From contig NZ_LWHG01000003.1 in assembly GCF_001625445.1 (NCBI RefSeq), positions 48,177-112,176 on the forward strand: 64,000 nt of DNA. Direction: 5' to 3'. The notes beneath the pieces are model-generated. The model was not told the origin of the DNA, searched no databases, and saw only the letters and a program-made list of their open reading frames with translations. This document shows positions 37,924 through 47,450 of the stretch, one piece after another; the stretch's first letter is position 1; each line of letters opens with the position of its first letter. The position numbers and the translations under genes were made by a program. The stretch is from Haladaptatus sp. R4 (GTDB lineage: Archaea > Halobacteriota > Halobacteria > Halobacteriales > Haladaptataceae).

Positions 37924-38685
37924 TCACGCGTGTGCGAGTTTCAACTCGATGATGTTCTTCGCCCTGAGGAGGTCGTCGAGGAGCGGACCGTCGGGGTCGG
38001 CATCGATCCTGCTCGTCGGACCGGAGACGCTGATAGCACCGATGACTTGGCCGTTCTCGTTTTTGATGGCGACCGCCACGCATCTGATGCCGGGCACGCG
38101 TTCCTCGTCGTCGACCGCGCGCCCGTTCTCGCGGACGTTCTCCAGTTCGGCGCGGAGTTCCTCGCGGTCGGTGATCGTCTTCGGCGTTTCGGCGGGCAAC
38201 CCCAGTCGGTCGAAAATTTCGTCCACCCTGCTCTCCGGCAGGTACGCGAGGACCGCCTTCCCCAGCGCGGTCGCGTGGAGCGGGACGCGTTTTCCGGGAT
38301 GGGTATCGAGCGGAATGGCGTCGCCGCCGCGTGCGTTGTAAATGTACACGCCGCGGCCGCCCTCCTCCACGAGCAAGTTCGCGGACTCTTCGGTCTCGTC
38401 GGCCAGTTTATCGATCTCCGATTTGGCGAGTTCGTACACCTTGCGCCGCGAGCGGGCGTACTCCCCGAAGTCGAGGAACTGGAGACTCACGTAGTAGGTG
38501 TTGTCGTCCCTGACGACGTAGCCCCGCTGCACGAGCGTCCGGAGGTGATTGTGGACCGTGCTGTCCGGGAGGTCGAGATGGGCGGAAACCTCGGTGAGAC
38601 GGGCACCGTCGAGTTCGCGCAGTGTCTCGATGATGTCGAACGAACGCGCGGTCGTCCTCACGGGAGTCGGTGATTCTCGGGTCAT
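37924..38685 (-). CDS. IclR-family transcriptional regulator
   Basis: 253 aa. Winged helix at the N terminus (RSFDIIETLRELDGARLTEV, then STVHNHLRTLVQRGYVV) and a C-terminal effector domain with LHATALGKAVLAYLPESRVD and IGAISVSGPTSRID. These regulators respond to small carbon sources. It lies at the divergence of the chitinase cluster and importer 2. Its targets are likely adjacent, but no clear site was found. Confidence 0.9.
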   Translation of the reverse strand: MTRESPTPVRTTARSFDIIETLRELDGARLTEVSAHLDLPDSTVHNHLRTLVQRGYVVRDDNTYYVSLQFLDFGEYARSRRKVYELAKSEIDKLADETEESANLLVEEGGRGVYIYNARGGDAIPLDTHPGKRVPLHATALGKAVLAYLPESRVDEIFDRLGLPAETPKTITDREELRAELENVRENGRAVDDEERVPGIRCVAVAIKNENGQVIGAISVSGPTSRIDADPDGPLLDDLLRAKNIIELKLAHA

Positions 38686-38999
38686 TGCCCTCTACGCTTC
38701 TTCGTTTCCCGGAGGACCACTATATAATTTCCTTCGAAACGGACGTGCCAGATCGATTTCCTTGATTTTCAGCAATGTTTTCGAACCCATCCTGACCGCT
38801 GACGCCCCCCTCGATTCGCGATGACGACCGGAATCCTATTAACCACCCCCATTTAAATCATTGAAGTTGTTTACGCGACAATAATAGAATATGTCAGAAT
38901 TAGGTTTTTTCGTCCGGCGCTGGACCCGTCGGTACTCGACTGAAGACCATCCCATCGTGGAACGAGTCGAAAACAAGAACGTCCGGAGAGCCGCTGGAG
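38686..38999. other. Intergenic region between IclR and importer 2
   Basis: Moderately AT-rich, with TATATAATTT at about 38722-38731, reading as a possible promoter for the minus-strand IclR gene. Nothing else supported; open frames here are short and Arg rich. Confidence 0.4.
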
Positions 39000-40223
39000 T
39001 TACTGAACCCGTTCGCTGGGATTCGATTCGACCGGTTCGCCGACCGACCGGCGTTCGCTCATCTCCTCGACCGACAGGAGACACGAAATCCGATGGCCGG
39101 AACCGGGTTCCGTTTCCTCCAAGACGGGTTCAGTCTGCTCGCAGGCTTCCCCGATCTTCTTCGGACAGCGGGTCTGGAACGGACAGCCCGACGGCGGGTT
39201 CAGCGGACTCGGAACGCTTCCTTCGAGCAGGATGCGGTTGCTCTTCAGTTCCGGGTCCGCGTGGGGCACCGCCGAGAGGAGGCTCTCGGTGTAGGGGTGG
39301 AACGGGGCCGAGAAGACCTGTTCCACGGTGCCTACCTCGGCGACCTTCCCGAGATACATCACCACGATGCGGTCACAGATGTGCTGCACGACGCCGATGT
39401 TGTGCGAGATGAACAGGTACGAGAGACCGTACTCGTCCTGAATCTCGTTCAGCAGGTTCAGTATCTGTGCCTGAACGGAGACGTCGAGCGCCGAAACCGG
39501 TTCGTCACAGACGATGAGCTTCGGTTCGACGGCGAGCGCGTGCGCGATGGCGATGCGCTGTTGTTGTCCGCCGGAGAACTGGTGGGGGTACTTGTGGATG
39601 GAATCCGGCGAGAGACCGACGCGCGTCAGCAACTCGCGGGTTCGCTCCCGCTTTTCCTTGCCGGTCGCGATGTCGTGTTTCTCCATCGCGCGCCCGATTA
39701 TCTGGCCCACCGTCTTTCGCGGGTTGAGCGAGGACTGCGGGTCCTGGAAGATCATCTGCATCTCGCGGCGCAGGCTCCGGATTTCCGAACTCCCCATCTC
39801 GTGGATGGGTTCACCTTCGAAGTACACCTCACCGTCGGTGGGTTCGAGGAGCTTCAACGCGGTGCGTGCGACCGTCGATTTGCCACAACCGCTCTCGCCG
39901 ACGAGCCCCACCGTCTCGCCCTCGTAAATGTCGAAATCGATGCCGTCGACGGCTTTGACGGCCTGTCGTTCGAGCGTCGGGAGACCGCCGTCGGACCGCG
40001 AAAACGTGAGGTTACCCAAGAAACCGTCCCCGGCGGGGAAATGCTTCTTCAGGTTCTTCACCGCGAACAGCGGCTCGCCGCTGCGGTCGATTGCTTGCGT
40101 TCGTGTCCCGACTCCTCGGCTTCGTATCCCTGACTCAGATCGAGGTCGTTCGCGTGGATACACGCCGCACGCGAGGTCGTCCCTTCGACCGGAGCGAGTT
40201 CGGGGTTCCCGCCGGTTCGACAC
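39000..40223 (-). CDS. Oligopeptide-type ABC transporter ATP-binding protein (DppF-like), start uncertain
   Basis: ATPase of importer 2. The family sequence begins near 40097 (AIDRSGEPLFAVKNLKKHF); the frame remains open to a GTG at 40223 but those ~42 residues are basic and unlike the family, so a start codon near 40100 may be lost to an indel. Walker A GESGCGKSTVARTALKLL, Q-loop QMIFQDPQSSLNPRKTVGQI, signature QFSGGQQQRIAIAHALA, Walker B LIVCDEPVSALDVS, H-loop FISHNIGVVQH and the Opp C-terminal cysteine zone GCPFQTRCPKKIGEACEQTE are all present. Confidence 0.85.
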   Translation of the reverse strand: MSNRREPRTRSGRRDDLACGVYPRERPRSESGIRSRGVGTRTQAIDRSGEPLFAVKNLKKHFPAGDGFLGNLTFSRSDGGLPTLERQAVKAVDGIDFDIYEGETVGLVGESGCGKSTVARTALKLLEPTDGEVYFEGEPIHEMGSSEIRSLRREMQMIFQDPQSSLNPRKTVGQIIGRAMEKHDIATGKEKRERTRELLTRVGLSPDSIHKYPHQFSGGQQQRIAIAHALAVEPKLIVCDEPVSALDVSVQAQILNLLNEIQDEYGLSYLFISHNIGVVQHICDRIVVMYLGKVAEVGTVEQVFSAPFHPYTESLLSAVPHADPELKSNRILLEGSVPSPLNPPSGCPFQTRCPKKIGEACEQTEPVLEETEPGSGHRISCLLSVEEMSERRSVGEPVESNPSERVQ

Positions 40224-41140
40224 GCCTCGGTCGCGTACGCACAGCGCGGCGCGAAGTTACATCCCTGCGGCAAGTCGGTGAGGTCCGGCATCGCCCCGTC
40301 GAGCGTCGGGAGTTCGTCGTACTGTACGTCCGCTTGGGGAATCGAATCGATCAAGCCGCGCGTGTACGGATGGCGCGGGTTCTCGAACAGGTCGTCGAGT
40401 TCCGCGGTCTCGACGAGGTTGCCCGCGTACATCACCCCGACGTGATCGCACGTCTGGGCGACGACGCCGAGATTGTGCGTGATCATCAGGATGGCCATCC
40501 CCTTCTCGTCCTGTAGGTCGTTCAGCAGGTCAAGGATCTTCGCCTGGGTCGTCACGTCGAGCGCCGTCGTCGGCTCGTCCGCGATGATCAGGTCCGGCTT
40601 ACAGGAGAGTCCGATCGCGATGAGGACGCGTTGGCGCATCCCGCCGGAGAACTCGTGGGGATAGTCGTCGAACCGCTCCGCCGCATCCGGAATCTCGACG
40701 TCCCGCATCACCTCGATGGCCTGCTCGCGCGCCGCCGGTCGGTCCTTGTCCTGGTGGTGCATGATCGTCTCCACGATCTGTTCGCCGACCGTGAGCACCG
40801 GGTTGAGCGACGACATCGGGTCCTGCGGAATGAGCGCGACTTTGTTCCCGCGAACAGCGCGCATCTCCTTCTCGGAGAGCGAGAGCAGGTTCTCGCCGTC
40901 GAAGAGAACTTCGCCGCCGGTGATTTCGCCGGGCGTATCGATGAGTTGGAGCAGGGAACGCGCGGTGACGCTTTTTCCGGCACCGCTCTCCCCGACCAAA
41001 CCCATCGTCTCGCCAGCATCGAGGGCGAACGATACGTCGTTTGCGGCGACGACCGCCCCGTCCTCCGTGAGGAACTCCGTCCTGAGGTCGCGAACTTCGA
41101 GGAGGGGTTGCCGTCCGCCGTCCGTGTTTTCTCGGTTCAT
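40058..41140 (-). CDS. Oligopeptide-type ABC transporter ATP-binding protein (DppD-like)
   Basis: 360 aa. MNRENTDGGRQPLLEVRDLR, Walker A GESGAGKSVTARSLLQLI, Q-loop ALIPQDPMSSLNPVLTVGEQ, signature EFSGGMRQRVLIAIGL, Walker B LIIADEPTTALDV, H-loop MITHNLGVVAQ, and C-terminal GCNFAPRCAYATEACRTGGN. Its start overlaps the permease stop by ATGA. Its last ~15 residues (HERKQSTAAASRCSR) overlap the next ATPase gene and may reflect a missed base near 40100; the true stop may be a little earlier. Confidence 0.9.
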   Translation of the reverse strand: MNRENTDGGRQPLLEVRDLRTEFLTEDGAVVAANDVSFALDAGETMGLVGESGAGKSVTARSLLQLIDTPGEITGGEVLFDGENLLSLSEKEMRAVRGNKVALIPQDPMSSLNPVLTVGEQIVETIMHHQDKDRPAAREQAIEVMRDVEIPDAAERFDDYPHEFSGGMRQRVLIAIGLSCKPDLIIADEPTTALDVTTQAKILDLLNDLQDEKGMAILMITHNLGVVAQTCDHVGVMYAGNLVETAELDDLFENPRHPYTRGLIDSIPQADVQYDELPTLDGAMPDLTDLPQGCNFAPRCAYATEACRTGGNPELAPVEGTTSRAACIHANDLDLSQGYEAEESGHERKQSTAAASRCSR

Positions 41141-42024
41141 TCTATCGAATCCACCTTGGGGTCGAGAACGTCTCTGAGGCCGTCACCGAGCAGGTTGAAC
41201 CCGATGACGGTGACGGCGATGGCGATACCGGGGAAGATGATGATCCACGGCGCGGTCTGCATGAAGCCGCTCCCGTTGTTGATCATCAGTCCCCACGAGG
41301 GCGTCGGTGGCTGTGCACCGAGTCCCAAAAACGACAGGCTCGCTTCCGCCAGCATCGCGAAGGCGATGTTCAGCGACCCCTGCACGAGCAGCGGGGCCGA
41401 ACAGTTCGGTAACACCTCGCTGAAGATGATGTATGGGTTGCTCTCCCCGCGGGCGATAGCCGCCTCGACGTACGCCTCGTTTCGCTCGGACAACGTCGCG
41501 CTCCGGGCGACGCGGGCGATGTACGGCGTGTACACGAACGCCAACGCGATGATGACGTTGTCGAGTTCCGGCCCGAGAACGACCAACAAGGTCAGTGCGA
41601 GGAGAATGGGCGGGAAGGACATCGCGGCGTCCATGAACCGCATCAGCAGTTCATCGATGATCCCGCCGTAGAAACCGGAGACGAGTCCGATTACCGTCCC
41701 GATCAGGAGCGCGCCGGTGATGGCACCGAAGCCGACCTTCAGCGAGATACGGCTTCCCATCACGACGCGGCTGAAGATGTCCCGACCGAGGTCGTCGGTT
41801 CCGAACGGATGGTCGACCGACGGCGATTGTGTGCGGTCGGCGACGGACGTGTGTGAAATCGAATACGGTGCGATGACCGGCGCGAAAATCGCGACCATGA
41901 TGAGCGCGACCACGATGACGAGACCGATCATGGCCTTGGTGTTGTTCCTGAACTGCCTGGCGAACCGCTCGAACCGTTCCTTTCGCGCGGAGGTAGTCGT
42001 CGAGTTCGACGTCGAGGTCGCCAT
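41137..42024 (-). CDS. ABC transporter permease (DppC-like)
   Basis: 295 aa. N-terminal polar tail, first helix AMIGLVIVVALIMVAIFAPV, the OppC motif HPFGTDDLGRDIFSRVVMGS, EAA loop EAAIARGESNPYIIFSEVLP, and LSFLGLGAQPPTPSWGLMIN near the end. All are standard for peptide-type permeases. Intact. Overlaps the ATPase downstream (ATGA) and touches the DppB stop at 42024. Confidence 0.92.
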   Translation of the reverse strand: MATSTSNSTTTSARKERFERFARQFRNNTKAMIGLVIVVALIMVAIFAPVIAPYSISHTSVADRTQSPSVDHPFGTDDLGRDIFSRVVMGSRISLKVGFGAITGALLIGTVIGLVSGFYGGIIDELLMRFMDAAMSFPPILLALTLLVVLGPELDNVIIALAFVYTPYIARVARSATLSERNEAYVEAAIARGESNPYIIFSEVLPNCSAPLLVQGSLNIAFAMLAEASLSFLGLGAQPPTPSWGLMINNGSGFMQTAPWIIIFPGIAIAVTVIGFNLLGDGLRDVLDPKVDSIE

Positions 42025-42983
42025 TATTCACTCCCCCCGTAGCGAATCCGCGGATCGAAGTAGCCGTAGAGGATGTCCGCGGCGAGGTTCGAGAGCATGT
42101 ACATCACCGCGACGACCAGGATACAACCCTGCAACAGCGGGATGTCGCGGCTCTGGATGGCGGTCAGCATCAGTTTGCCGATGCCCGGCCAGTAGAACAC
42201 CTGTTCGAGCACGACGACGCCGCCGAAGGCGTAGCTGAACTGAAACGCGATGACCGTGATGACCGGGATGATGGCGTTCCGAAGCGCGTGTTTGAGAACG
42301 ATGACCCGCTGGGTCATCCCCTTGGACCGAGCCAGCTTGATGTACTCCTCGGACATCACTTCGAGCATCGACGACCGGGTCATCCGCATGATGTACGCGG
42401 TGAGTGCGAATCCCATCGCCGACGCCGGGAGGATGAGGTGAGTCAGCGTTCCCACCGGGTCCTCGCTCGGCGGGACGTATCCGCCGGTCGGGAGGACGTT
42501 CAGCCAGACGGCGAAGACGAGGATGAACACCAGTCCCCACAGGAAGATCGGAATCGACACGCCGATGAAACCGAACATCGACGCCAACAGGTCCGGCATG
42601 TCGTTCTGTTTCACCGCGGCGATGACGCCGAGCGGCAGCGCCAGAACGACCGCGATGACCGTCGCCGCACCGGCGAGCAGGAGCGACCGCGGCAACTTCT
42701 CCGCGATGAGCGAGATGACCGGGTCACCGAACCGGAGCGACGTCCCCATATCGCCCTGCAGAAGCCCGAGCACCCAGTCGATGTACTGGACGTACAGGGG
42801 CTTATCGAGGCCCATCTGGGCTTGCAGCGCGTGGATGGACTTGTCAGTCGCGTTCGGCCCGAGGATGAGCAACGCGACGTTTCCGGGCAGGATCGTCGTC
42901 ACGACGAACGTTATCAGCGTCACGAACAGGAGGGTTAACACCATGAACCCCAACCGCCGCAGTAGATAATCAGACATCGACAT
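42024..42983 (-). CDS. ABC transporter permease (DppB-like)
   Basis: 319 aa (or 317 from 42977). MSDYLLRRLGFMVLTLLFVT opening, extracytoplasmic loop with ATDKSIHALQAQMGLDKPLY, core helices, EAA loop LARSKGMTQRVIVLKHALRN, and VVVLEQVFYWPGIGKLMLTA, the DppB hallmark. The C terminus is GYFDPRIRYGGSE. Intact. It lies 14 bp downstream of the binding-protein gene. Confidence 0.92.
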   Translation of the reverse strand: MSMSDYLLRRLGFMVLTLLFVTLITFVVTTILPGNVALLILGPNATDKSIHALQAQMGLDKPLYVQYIDWVLGLLQGDMGTSLRFGDPVISLIAEKLPRSLLLAGAATVIAVVLALPLGVIAAVKQNDMPDLLASMFGFIGVSIPIFLWGLVFILVFAVWLNVLPTGGYVPPSEDPVGTLTHLILPASAMGFALTAYIMRMTRSSMLEVMSEEYIKLARSKGMTQRVIVLKHALRNAIIPVITVIAFQFSYAFGGVVVLEQVFYWPGIGKLMLTAIQSRDIPLLQGCILVVAVMYMLSNLAADILYGYFDPRIRYGGSE

Positions 42984-42997
42984 GGTGTCCCTCCATC

Positions 42998-44625
42998 TTA
43001 TTCGTCCAACCAGTTGTCTTCGAATCGGAGCGTCGAACCGTCGGCTGTTCCGATCTTACCCTTGTACTTCTTCGAACCGGCGTACAGGTTCGCCTGCCAC
43101 CAGAGCAGGAGGTGACCCGCGCGGTCCTCGTGGAAGATTTTGGTCGCTTTCTTGTACAGGTTAGCACGCTTGTCCTCGTCGTACATGTGCCGTGCCTTCT
43201 CGACCAGTTTGTTGTACTCGCTGTTGTTCCAACCGGTGAAGTAGAACGCTCCCTTCGGGTGGAGGAACTTGTAGAACGAGACGTCCGGGTACGTCAGCGC
43301 GAGGTACGAACTGGTCGTCGCCTCGAAGTTCTGCTTGCTGTACACGTCCGAAAGCCACGTGCTCCACGTGATCTTCTGGATGTTGAGGTTGATTCCGGCG
43401 TCGGATGCCTGGTCGGAGATGACTTTCGCCCCCTGCACCTGCGTCGGGTAGGACTGCGGAATCTTGAACGAAACCGAAAAGCCGTCGGACATTCCCGCCT
43501 TCTTCAGGTGTTCCTTGGCCTTGTCGAGGTCGCGCGGACGCGGTTTGATGTCCTTGTCGACCCACGGACTGCCGGGTGCCGCCGGAGTCGCGGTCGTCTT
43601 ACCGGTGCCGTACAGCGCGGCCTCGGCGATTTTCTCCTTGTCGAGCGCGTAATCGAGCGCGAGACGGGCGTGTTTGTTGTTGAACGGCTTCTTGTTGCAG
43701 TTCAGTCCGAGGTAGACCAGCGCCTTCGGGAACTGCTTTTCGAAGCGGACGGACGAGTCGTTTTTGAGCGACTCGACGTCCTTCGGCGGGACGCCGTTGA
43801 TGAAGTCGTACTCACCCGCACGGAACGACTGAAGGCGCACGTCGGGGTCCTTGATCTCGCTCTTGACGATCTTGTCGAGGAACGGGCCGTTCTCGTCGCT
43901 GGCGTTCCAGTAGTCGTCGAACTTCGTCATCGTGAACGAGGTTTCGACCTCGCGACTGTCGTACTGGTACGGCCCGTCCCGATGGGTGCATTGATCTTTT
44001 TCTTCTTCGCCTGTTTCTCGGGGACGATGTGCATCTCACCGGTAGACATCCGCGAGAGGAACGGCGCGAACGGTTCGGACAGTTGGATGACGAAGGTTTG
44101 ATCGTCCGGGTTCTTCATCGAGTCCACGAAGTCGAAGAAGCCGGTGGCGAGGTAATCGCCGTTGGAGATCCGATCGAAGGTCGCGAGCACGTCCTTGGAC
44201 GTCATCTCGTCGCCGTTGTGGAACTTCACACCCTTTTGGAGCGTGAACTCCAGTTTGGTATTGTCGTCGGACGTCGTCCACTTCTTCGCCAGATGGGGCT
44301 TGAGCGAGTAGTCCGGAGCCAACCGAATGAGCGGTTCGGTGATGTTTTCGAGCACGCGGTTGGTCGCGGCGGCACTTTCGAGGTGCGGGTCGAGTCCCTG
44401 CACCGGGACAGCACCGCCCCACTGGAGCGTTCCACCGGATTTCGGGCTTCCGTCGCCTCCGCCACTGCCGTCCGACCCGCCGGAATCGTTCCCTCCGAGA
44501 CATCCCGCGAGCGCGACCGGAACGCCGGCCGCCGTCGCGGCGAGGAATGCTCGGCGGTCGACGCGTCCGTTTCCGGCCGTGTCGCTATTTTCAACAACAT
44601 CGCGGCTATTGCTATCGCTTGGCAT
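42998..44625 (-). CDS. Peptide-type ABC substrate-binding lipoprotein (SBP_bac_5), Tat-exported, one frame break
   Basis: Receptor of importer 2, about 543 aa. Leader: DRRAFLAATAAGVPVALAGC with twin arginine (24-25) and lipobox Cys42, then a Gly/Ser/Asp linker. Fold parts: GGTLQWGGAVPVQGLDPHLE, FTLQKGVKFHNGDEMTSKDV, DVRLQSFRAGEYDFINGVPP, ARLALDYALDKEKIAEAALY, DLDKAKEHLKKAGMSDGFSV. Near 43980 one lost base separates NAPIGTG from PYQYDSREVETSFTMTKFDD. This is a typical 5-gene Dpp operon with the gene order SBP-B-C-D-F. The ligand is unknown. Confidence 0.9.
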
Positions 44626-44699
44626 AGAATATCGAACTCAGTTACCCGTCATAAATGTTGTGCATTACGCGGATATTTAGTTGAAACGTGAAAAAGGCG

Positions 44700-44713
44700 G
44701 ACCGATATCGGTC
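44700..44713. promoter_or_regulatory. 14-bp perfect palindrome upstream of the amidase gene
   Basis: GACCGATATCGGTC lies in the divergent gap between importer 2 and the amidase gene. It shares the core CGATATCG with the palindrome at 46532. A regulator site is possible; the core also occurs by chance in coding DNA. Confidence 0.4.
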
Positions 44714-44855
44714 TGGACGACGGTGGAAACGGCGTTGGAATTCGGAATCGTCCAGTCACGCACGATGAAGGGGGTGATAAATCACGGAATATATACGTTC
44801 GGTATCAGTTTGAGAAACAATCAAATAGGAGGGTTGGACAACTCTCGGGGGAGGC

Positions 44856-46100
44856 ATGCAAGTAAGCGAGGACCGACTGCGGAGTGATATCGAAACCAAC
44901 GCGGCGTTCGGATCGGTCGCAGTCGAGAAGGGCCACAGTCGGACGGTCCTCACTGGAACGGAGGCGGATAGAAACGCACGAGAGTACTTCTGCGAGCGGT
45001 TGCGGGACGCTGGACTCGCCGTTCGCATCGACCGCGTCGGAAACATCGTCGGCCGATGGACGCCCGAAAGCGCCGATCCGGACGCCGCACCGGTCGCCGC
45101 CGGGAGCCACCTCGATTCGGTGCCGGAAGGAGGCATCTTCGACGGTCCGCTCGGCGTGTACGCGGCGTTGGAGAGCGTCCGAGCGATGCAGGATACGGGA
45201 ATCGAACCGACCGTCCGGACGACGTCGTCTGTTTCACCGAGGAGGAGGGCCAACGGTTCGACGGCGGCCTGCTCGGTTCGGCGGTCGCCGCCGGGGAGAT
45301 GGCCCTCCGAGACGGCCCTCTCGCTGGAAGACGACACGGGCGTGACGCTCGAATCCGCCCTCGACGGCATCGGCTTTCGCGGGGATGGGCGGGTCGCGGC
45401 CGACGAGTGGCACGCGTGGCTGGAACTCCACATCGAACAGAGCGAGCGCCTCGAAGCGGCGGACGTTCCCGCGGGCGTCGTAACCACGATTACGGGACTC
45501 TCCCGCTGCGCCGTCGGGATTACCGGCGAGGCGAATCACGCTGGATCGACGCTCATGCCGGACCGATCCGACGCGCTCGCTGCAAGCAGCGAGTTCGTTC
45601 TCGATATCGAAACGGCCGCGGACGTCGAAACGGAGACGGACACGGCAGTCGCCACAGTCGGTAAACTCGACGTGCGACCGAACGCGCCGAACGTCATCCC
45701 GGGACGCGTCGAACTGAGCCTCGACGTCCGCGACATCGAACAGGAGTCCATCGAACACGTCGTTGACCGCGCCAGAACGAGCCTCGACCGAATCGAGACC
45801 GAGCGCCCCGTGACCGCCGAGTTCGAGCGCCCGTGGAACCGCCACCCGGTACCGATGAGCGAGCGCTGTCGAACCGCCCTGAGCGCCGCCGGGGTCGACG
45901 CGGGTATCGAAACGCTCGACCTGCACTCCGGCGCGGCCCACGACACCATGCACGTCGCGAACGTCACGGACGCTGGCTTGCTGTTTGCCCCGTCACGGGA
46001 TGGGATTTCCCACAACCCGTTGGAGTGGACCGACTGGGACGATTGTGCCGCCGCGACGCAGGTGCTCGGCGGTGCGCTGAAGCGACTCGCCTGCGAATAG
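44856..46100 (+). CDS. M20-type hydantoinase/carbamoylase family amidase, two frame breaks
   Basis: Zinc amidohydrolase of about 414 aa related to N-carbamoyl-L-amino-acid hydrolase, allantoate amidohydrolase and beta-ureidopropionase. Metal ligands: His in AGSHLDSVPEGGIFDGPLGV, the Glu pair in CFTEEEGQRFDGGLLGS and His in LHSGAAHDTMHVANV. LELHIEQSERLEAADVPAGV is the conserved central strand. The EEEGQRF segment is in another frame between about 45218 and 45325, and flanking shifts cancel, so the enzyme is likely whole. DAGLLFAPSRDGISHNPLEW is the C-terminal signature. It follows the divergent importer, and would release amino acids or carbamoyl groups from imported material. Confidence 0.85.
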   Translation: MQVSEDRLRSDIETNAAFGSVAVEKGHSRTVLTGTEADRNAREYFCERLRDAGLAVRIDRVGNIVGRWTPESADPDAAPVAAGSHLDSVPEGGIFDGPLGVYAALESVRAMQDTGIEPTVRTTSSVSPRRRANGSTAACSVRRSPPGRWPSETALSLEDDTGVTLESALDGIGFRGDGRVAADEWHAWLELHIEQSERLEAADVPAGVVTTITGLSRCAVGITGEANHAGSTLMPDRSDALAASSEFVLDIETAADVETETDTAVATVGKLDVRPNAPNVIPGRVELSLDVRDIEQESIEHVVDRARTSLDRIETERPVTAEFERPWNRHPVPMSERCRTALSAAGVDAGIETLDLHSGAAHDTMHVANVTDAGLLFAPSRDGISHNPLEWTDWDDCAAATQVLGGALKRLACE

Positions 46101-46634
46101 TCCCGTTCCAGTTCGTCGGACAACGGTCCCGTACGTCGCCGAGACGTGCACCGATACCGTGCAGTATCTTCAGGCGGTTTTTCGGTCGATTCACGAAGAC
46201 AGTGGGAGCGCTATCCTCGTCACGCCGGACTATCGGACCGGACGAATCCGATAGCTGGAGAATCCGAATTCGACCGACCCCCGAATAGTGGATTGCACCT
46301 ATCGAGAACATCGGATGAATTCGCGGCTGGCTACAGAGCGCCCAGAAGCCGTGAATTCCGGAGATATCATTTGTCCGTTCGAAATACTGTAAAAAGATAC
46401 GGCCTCGAAGCCTGAATGTCAAGAAACGGTTTGCACGTATGGAGAACAGATTTGACCAATGTCGAAGCGATCTATTCACCGGAAAACGGGCCATTTGAGG
46501 ATTGAAACAGCATATATAGAAATTCCAATAATTATCGATATCGATAAAGGTCGTTTACTGCTATCGATTTTGCTCGCCGGAAAACCGTGCACCATATACA
46601 AACACTATTACGGTTGGATTCGGTATCATCTCAC
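46101..46634. other. Intergenic region upstream of IclR
   Basis: About 530 bases with no credible gene. The last 130 are AT-rich (CATATATAGAAATTCCAATA) and contain the 16-bp palindrome at 46532, so this is the control region of the IclR gene. Confidence 0.5.
46532..46547. promoter_or_regulatory. 16-bp perfect palindrome, likely operator
   Basis: TTATCGATATCGATAA lies 87 bp before the IclR start. Palindromic AT-flanked sites of this kind are typical of autoregulated dimeric repressors. Confidence 0.5.
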
Positions 46635-47450
46635 ATGACCGATCGAACGGAAACGGGCTCGTCGCGCACGTTGAAAACGGTGACGCGAGCGTTCGACGTG
46701 ATACAAGCGCTGGAGGAGTTGAACGGAGCGGGAGTGACGGAACTCGCAGAGCACCTCGATATGTCGAAAAGTGCCGTGTACAACCATCTCGCGACGCTTC
46801 GTGAGAACAAATTCGTCGTTCAGGAGGGGAGCACGTACTCGCTGTCGCTGCAGTTCCTCCTCCTCGGAGAGTACGTTCGTAATCAGAACAAGTTGTACAG
46901 TATCGGTAAAGAGGAGATCGAGAGCCTGGCCGACGAGACGGGGGAGTACGCCCATCTCGCGACCGAACAGCACGGGCTGAGTGTGAACCTCTACAAAGTA
47001 AGGGGGGCGAAAGCGGTGGGGAGCAACTACCAGACGAACAAACTACAGAAGCCGGATTATCTCCACTTCTCCGCGACCGGAAAGTCGATCCTCGCATCGC
47101 TCCCGACCGAGCGCGTGAACGGGATCATCGACCGCTACGGATTGGTTCGCAAGACGAAGAACACGATCACCGACCGGGAGGAACTGCTCGCGGAATTGGA
47201 GGAGATTCGAGAGCGCGGATACGCCTACAACGACGAGGAGGAGATAGAGGGACTCAAAGCGATCGGTGCACCGGTGCTGGACAGGCAGGACCGCGTTCTC
47301 GGGGCGGTCAGCGTTTCCGGCCCGACCAATCGAATGAACGAAGCGGAGTATCACGATACGATGGTCGAAAAAGTCACCAACGCGGCGAACGTCATCGAGG
47401 TGAACATCAACATGGCCGAGCAGGAATCCGACCATCCGAACTTCATCTGA
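46635..47450 (+). CDS. IclR-family transcriptional regulator
   Basis: 271 aa. N-terminal winged helix (TRAFDVIQALEELNGAGVTE, SKSAVYNHLATLRENKFVVQ), effector domain with LHFSATGKSILASLPTERVN and VLGAVSVSGPTNRMNEAEYH. Start 46635 (MTDRTETGSSRTLKTV) gives the normal length; an upstream ATG at 46587 would add a non-family leader. Second of three IclR genes in the window. Confidence 0.9.
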   Translation: MTDRTETGSSRTLKTVTRAFDVIQALEELNGAGVTELAEHLDMSKSAVYNHLATLRENKFVVQEGSTYSLSLQFLLLGEYVRNQNKLYSIGKEEIESLADETGEYAHLATEQHGLSVNLYKVRGAKAVGSNYQTNKLQKPDYLHFSATGKSILASLPTERVNGIIDRYGLVRKTKNTITDREELLAELEEIRERGYAYNDEEEIEGLKAIGAPVLDRQDRVLGAVSVSGPTNRMNEAEYHDTMVEKVTNAANVIEVNINMAEQESDHPNFI

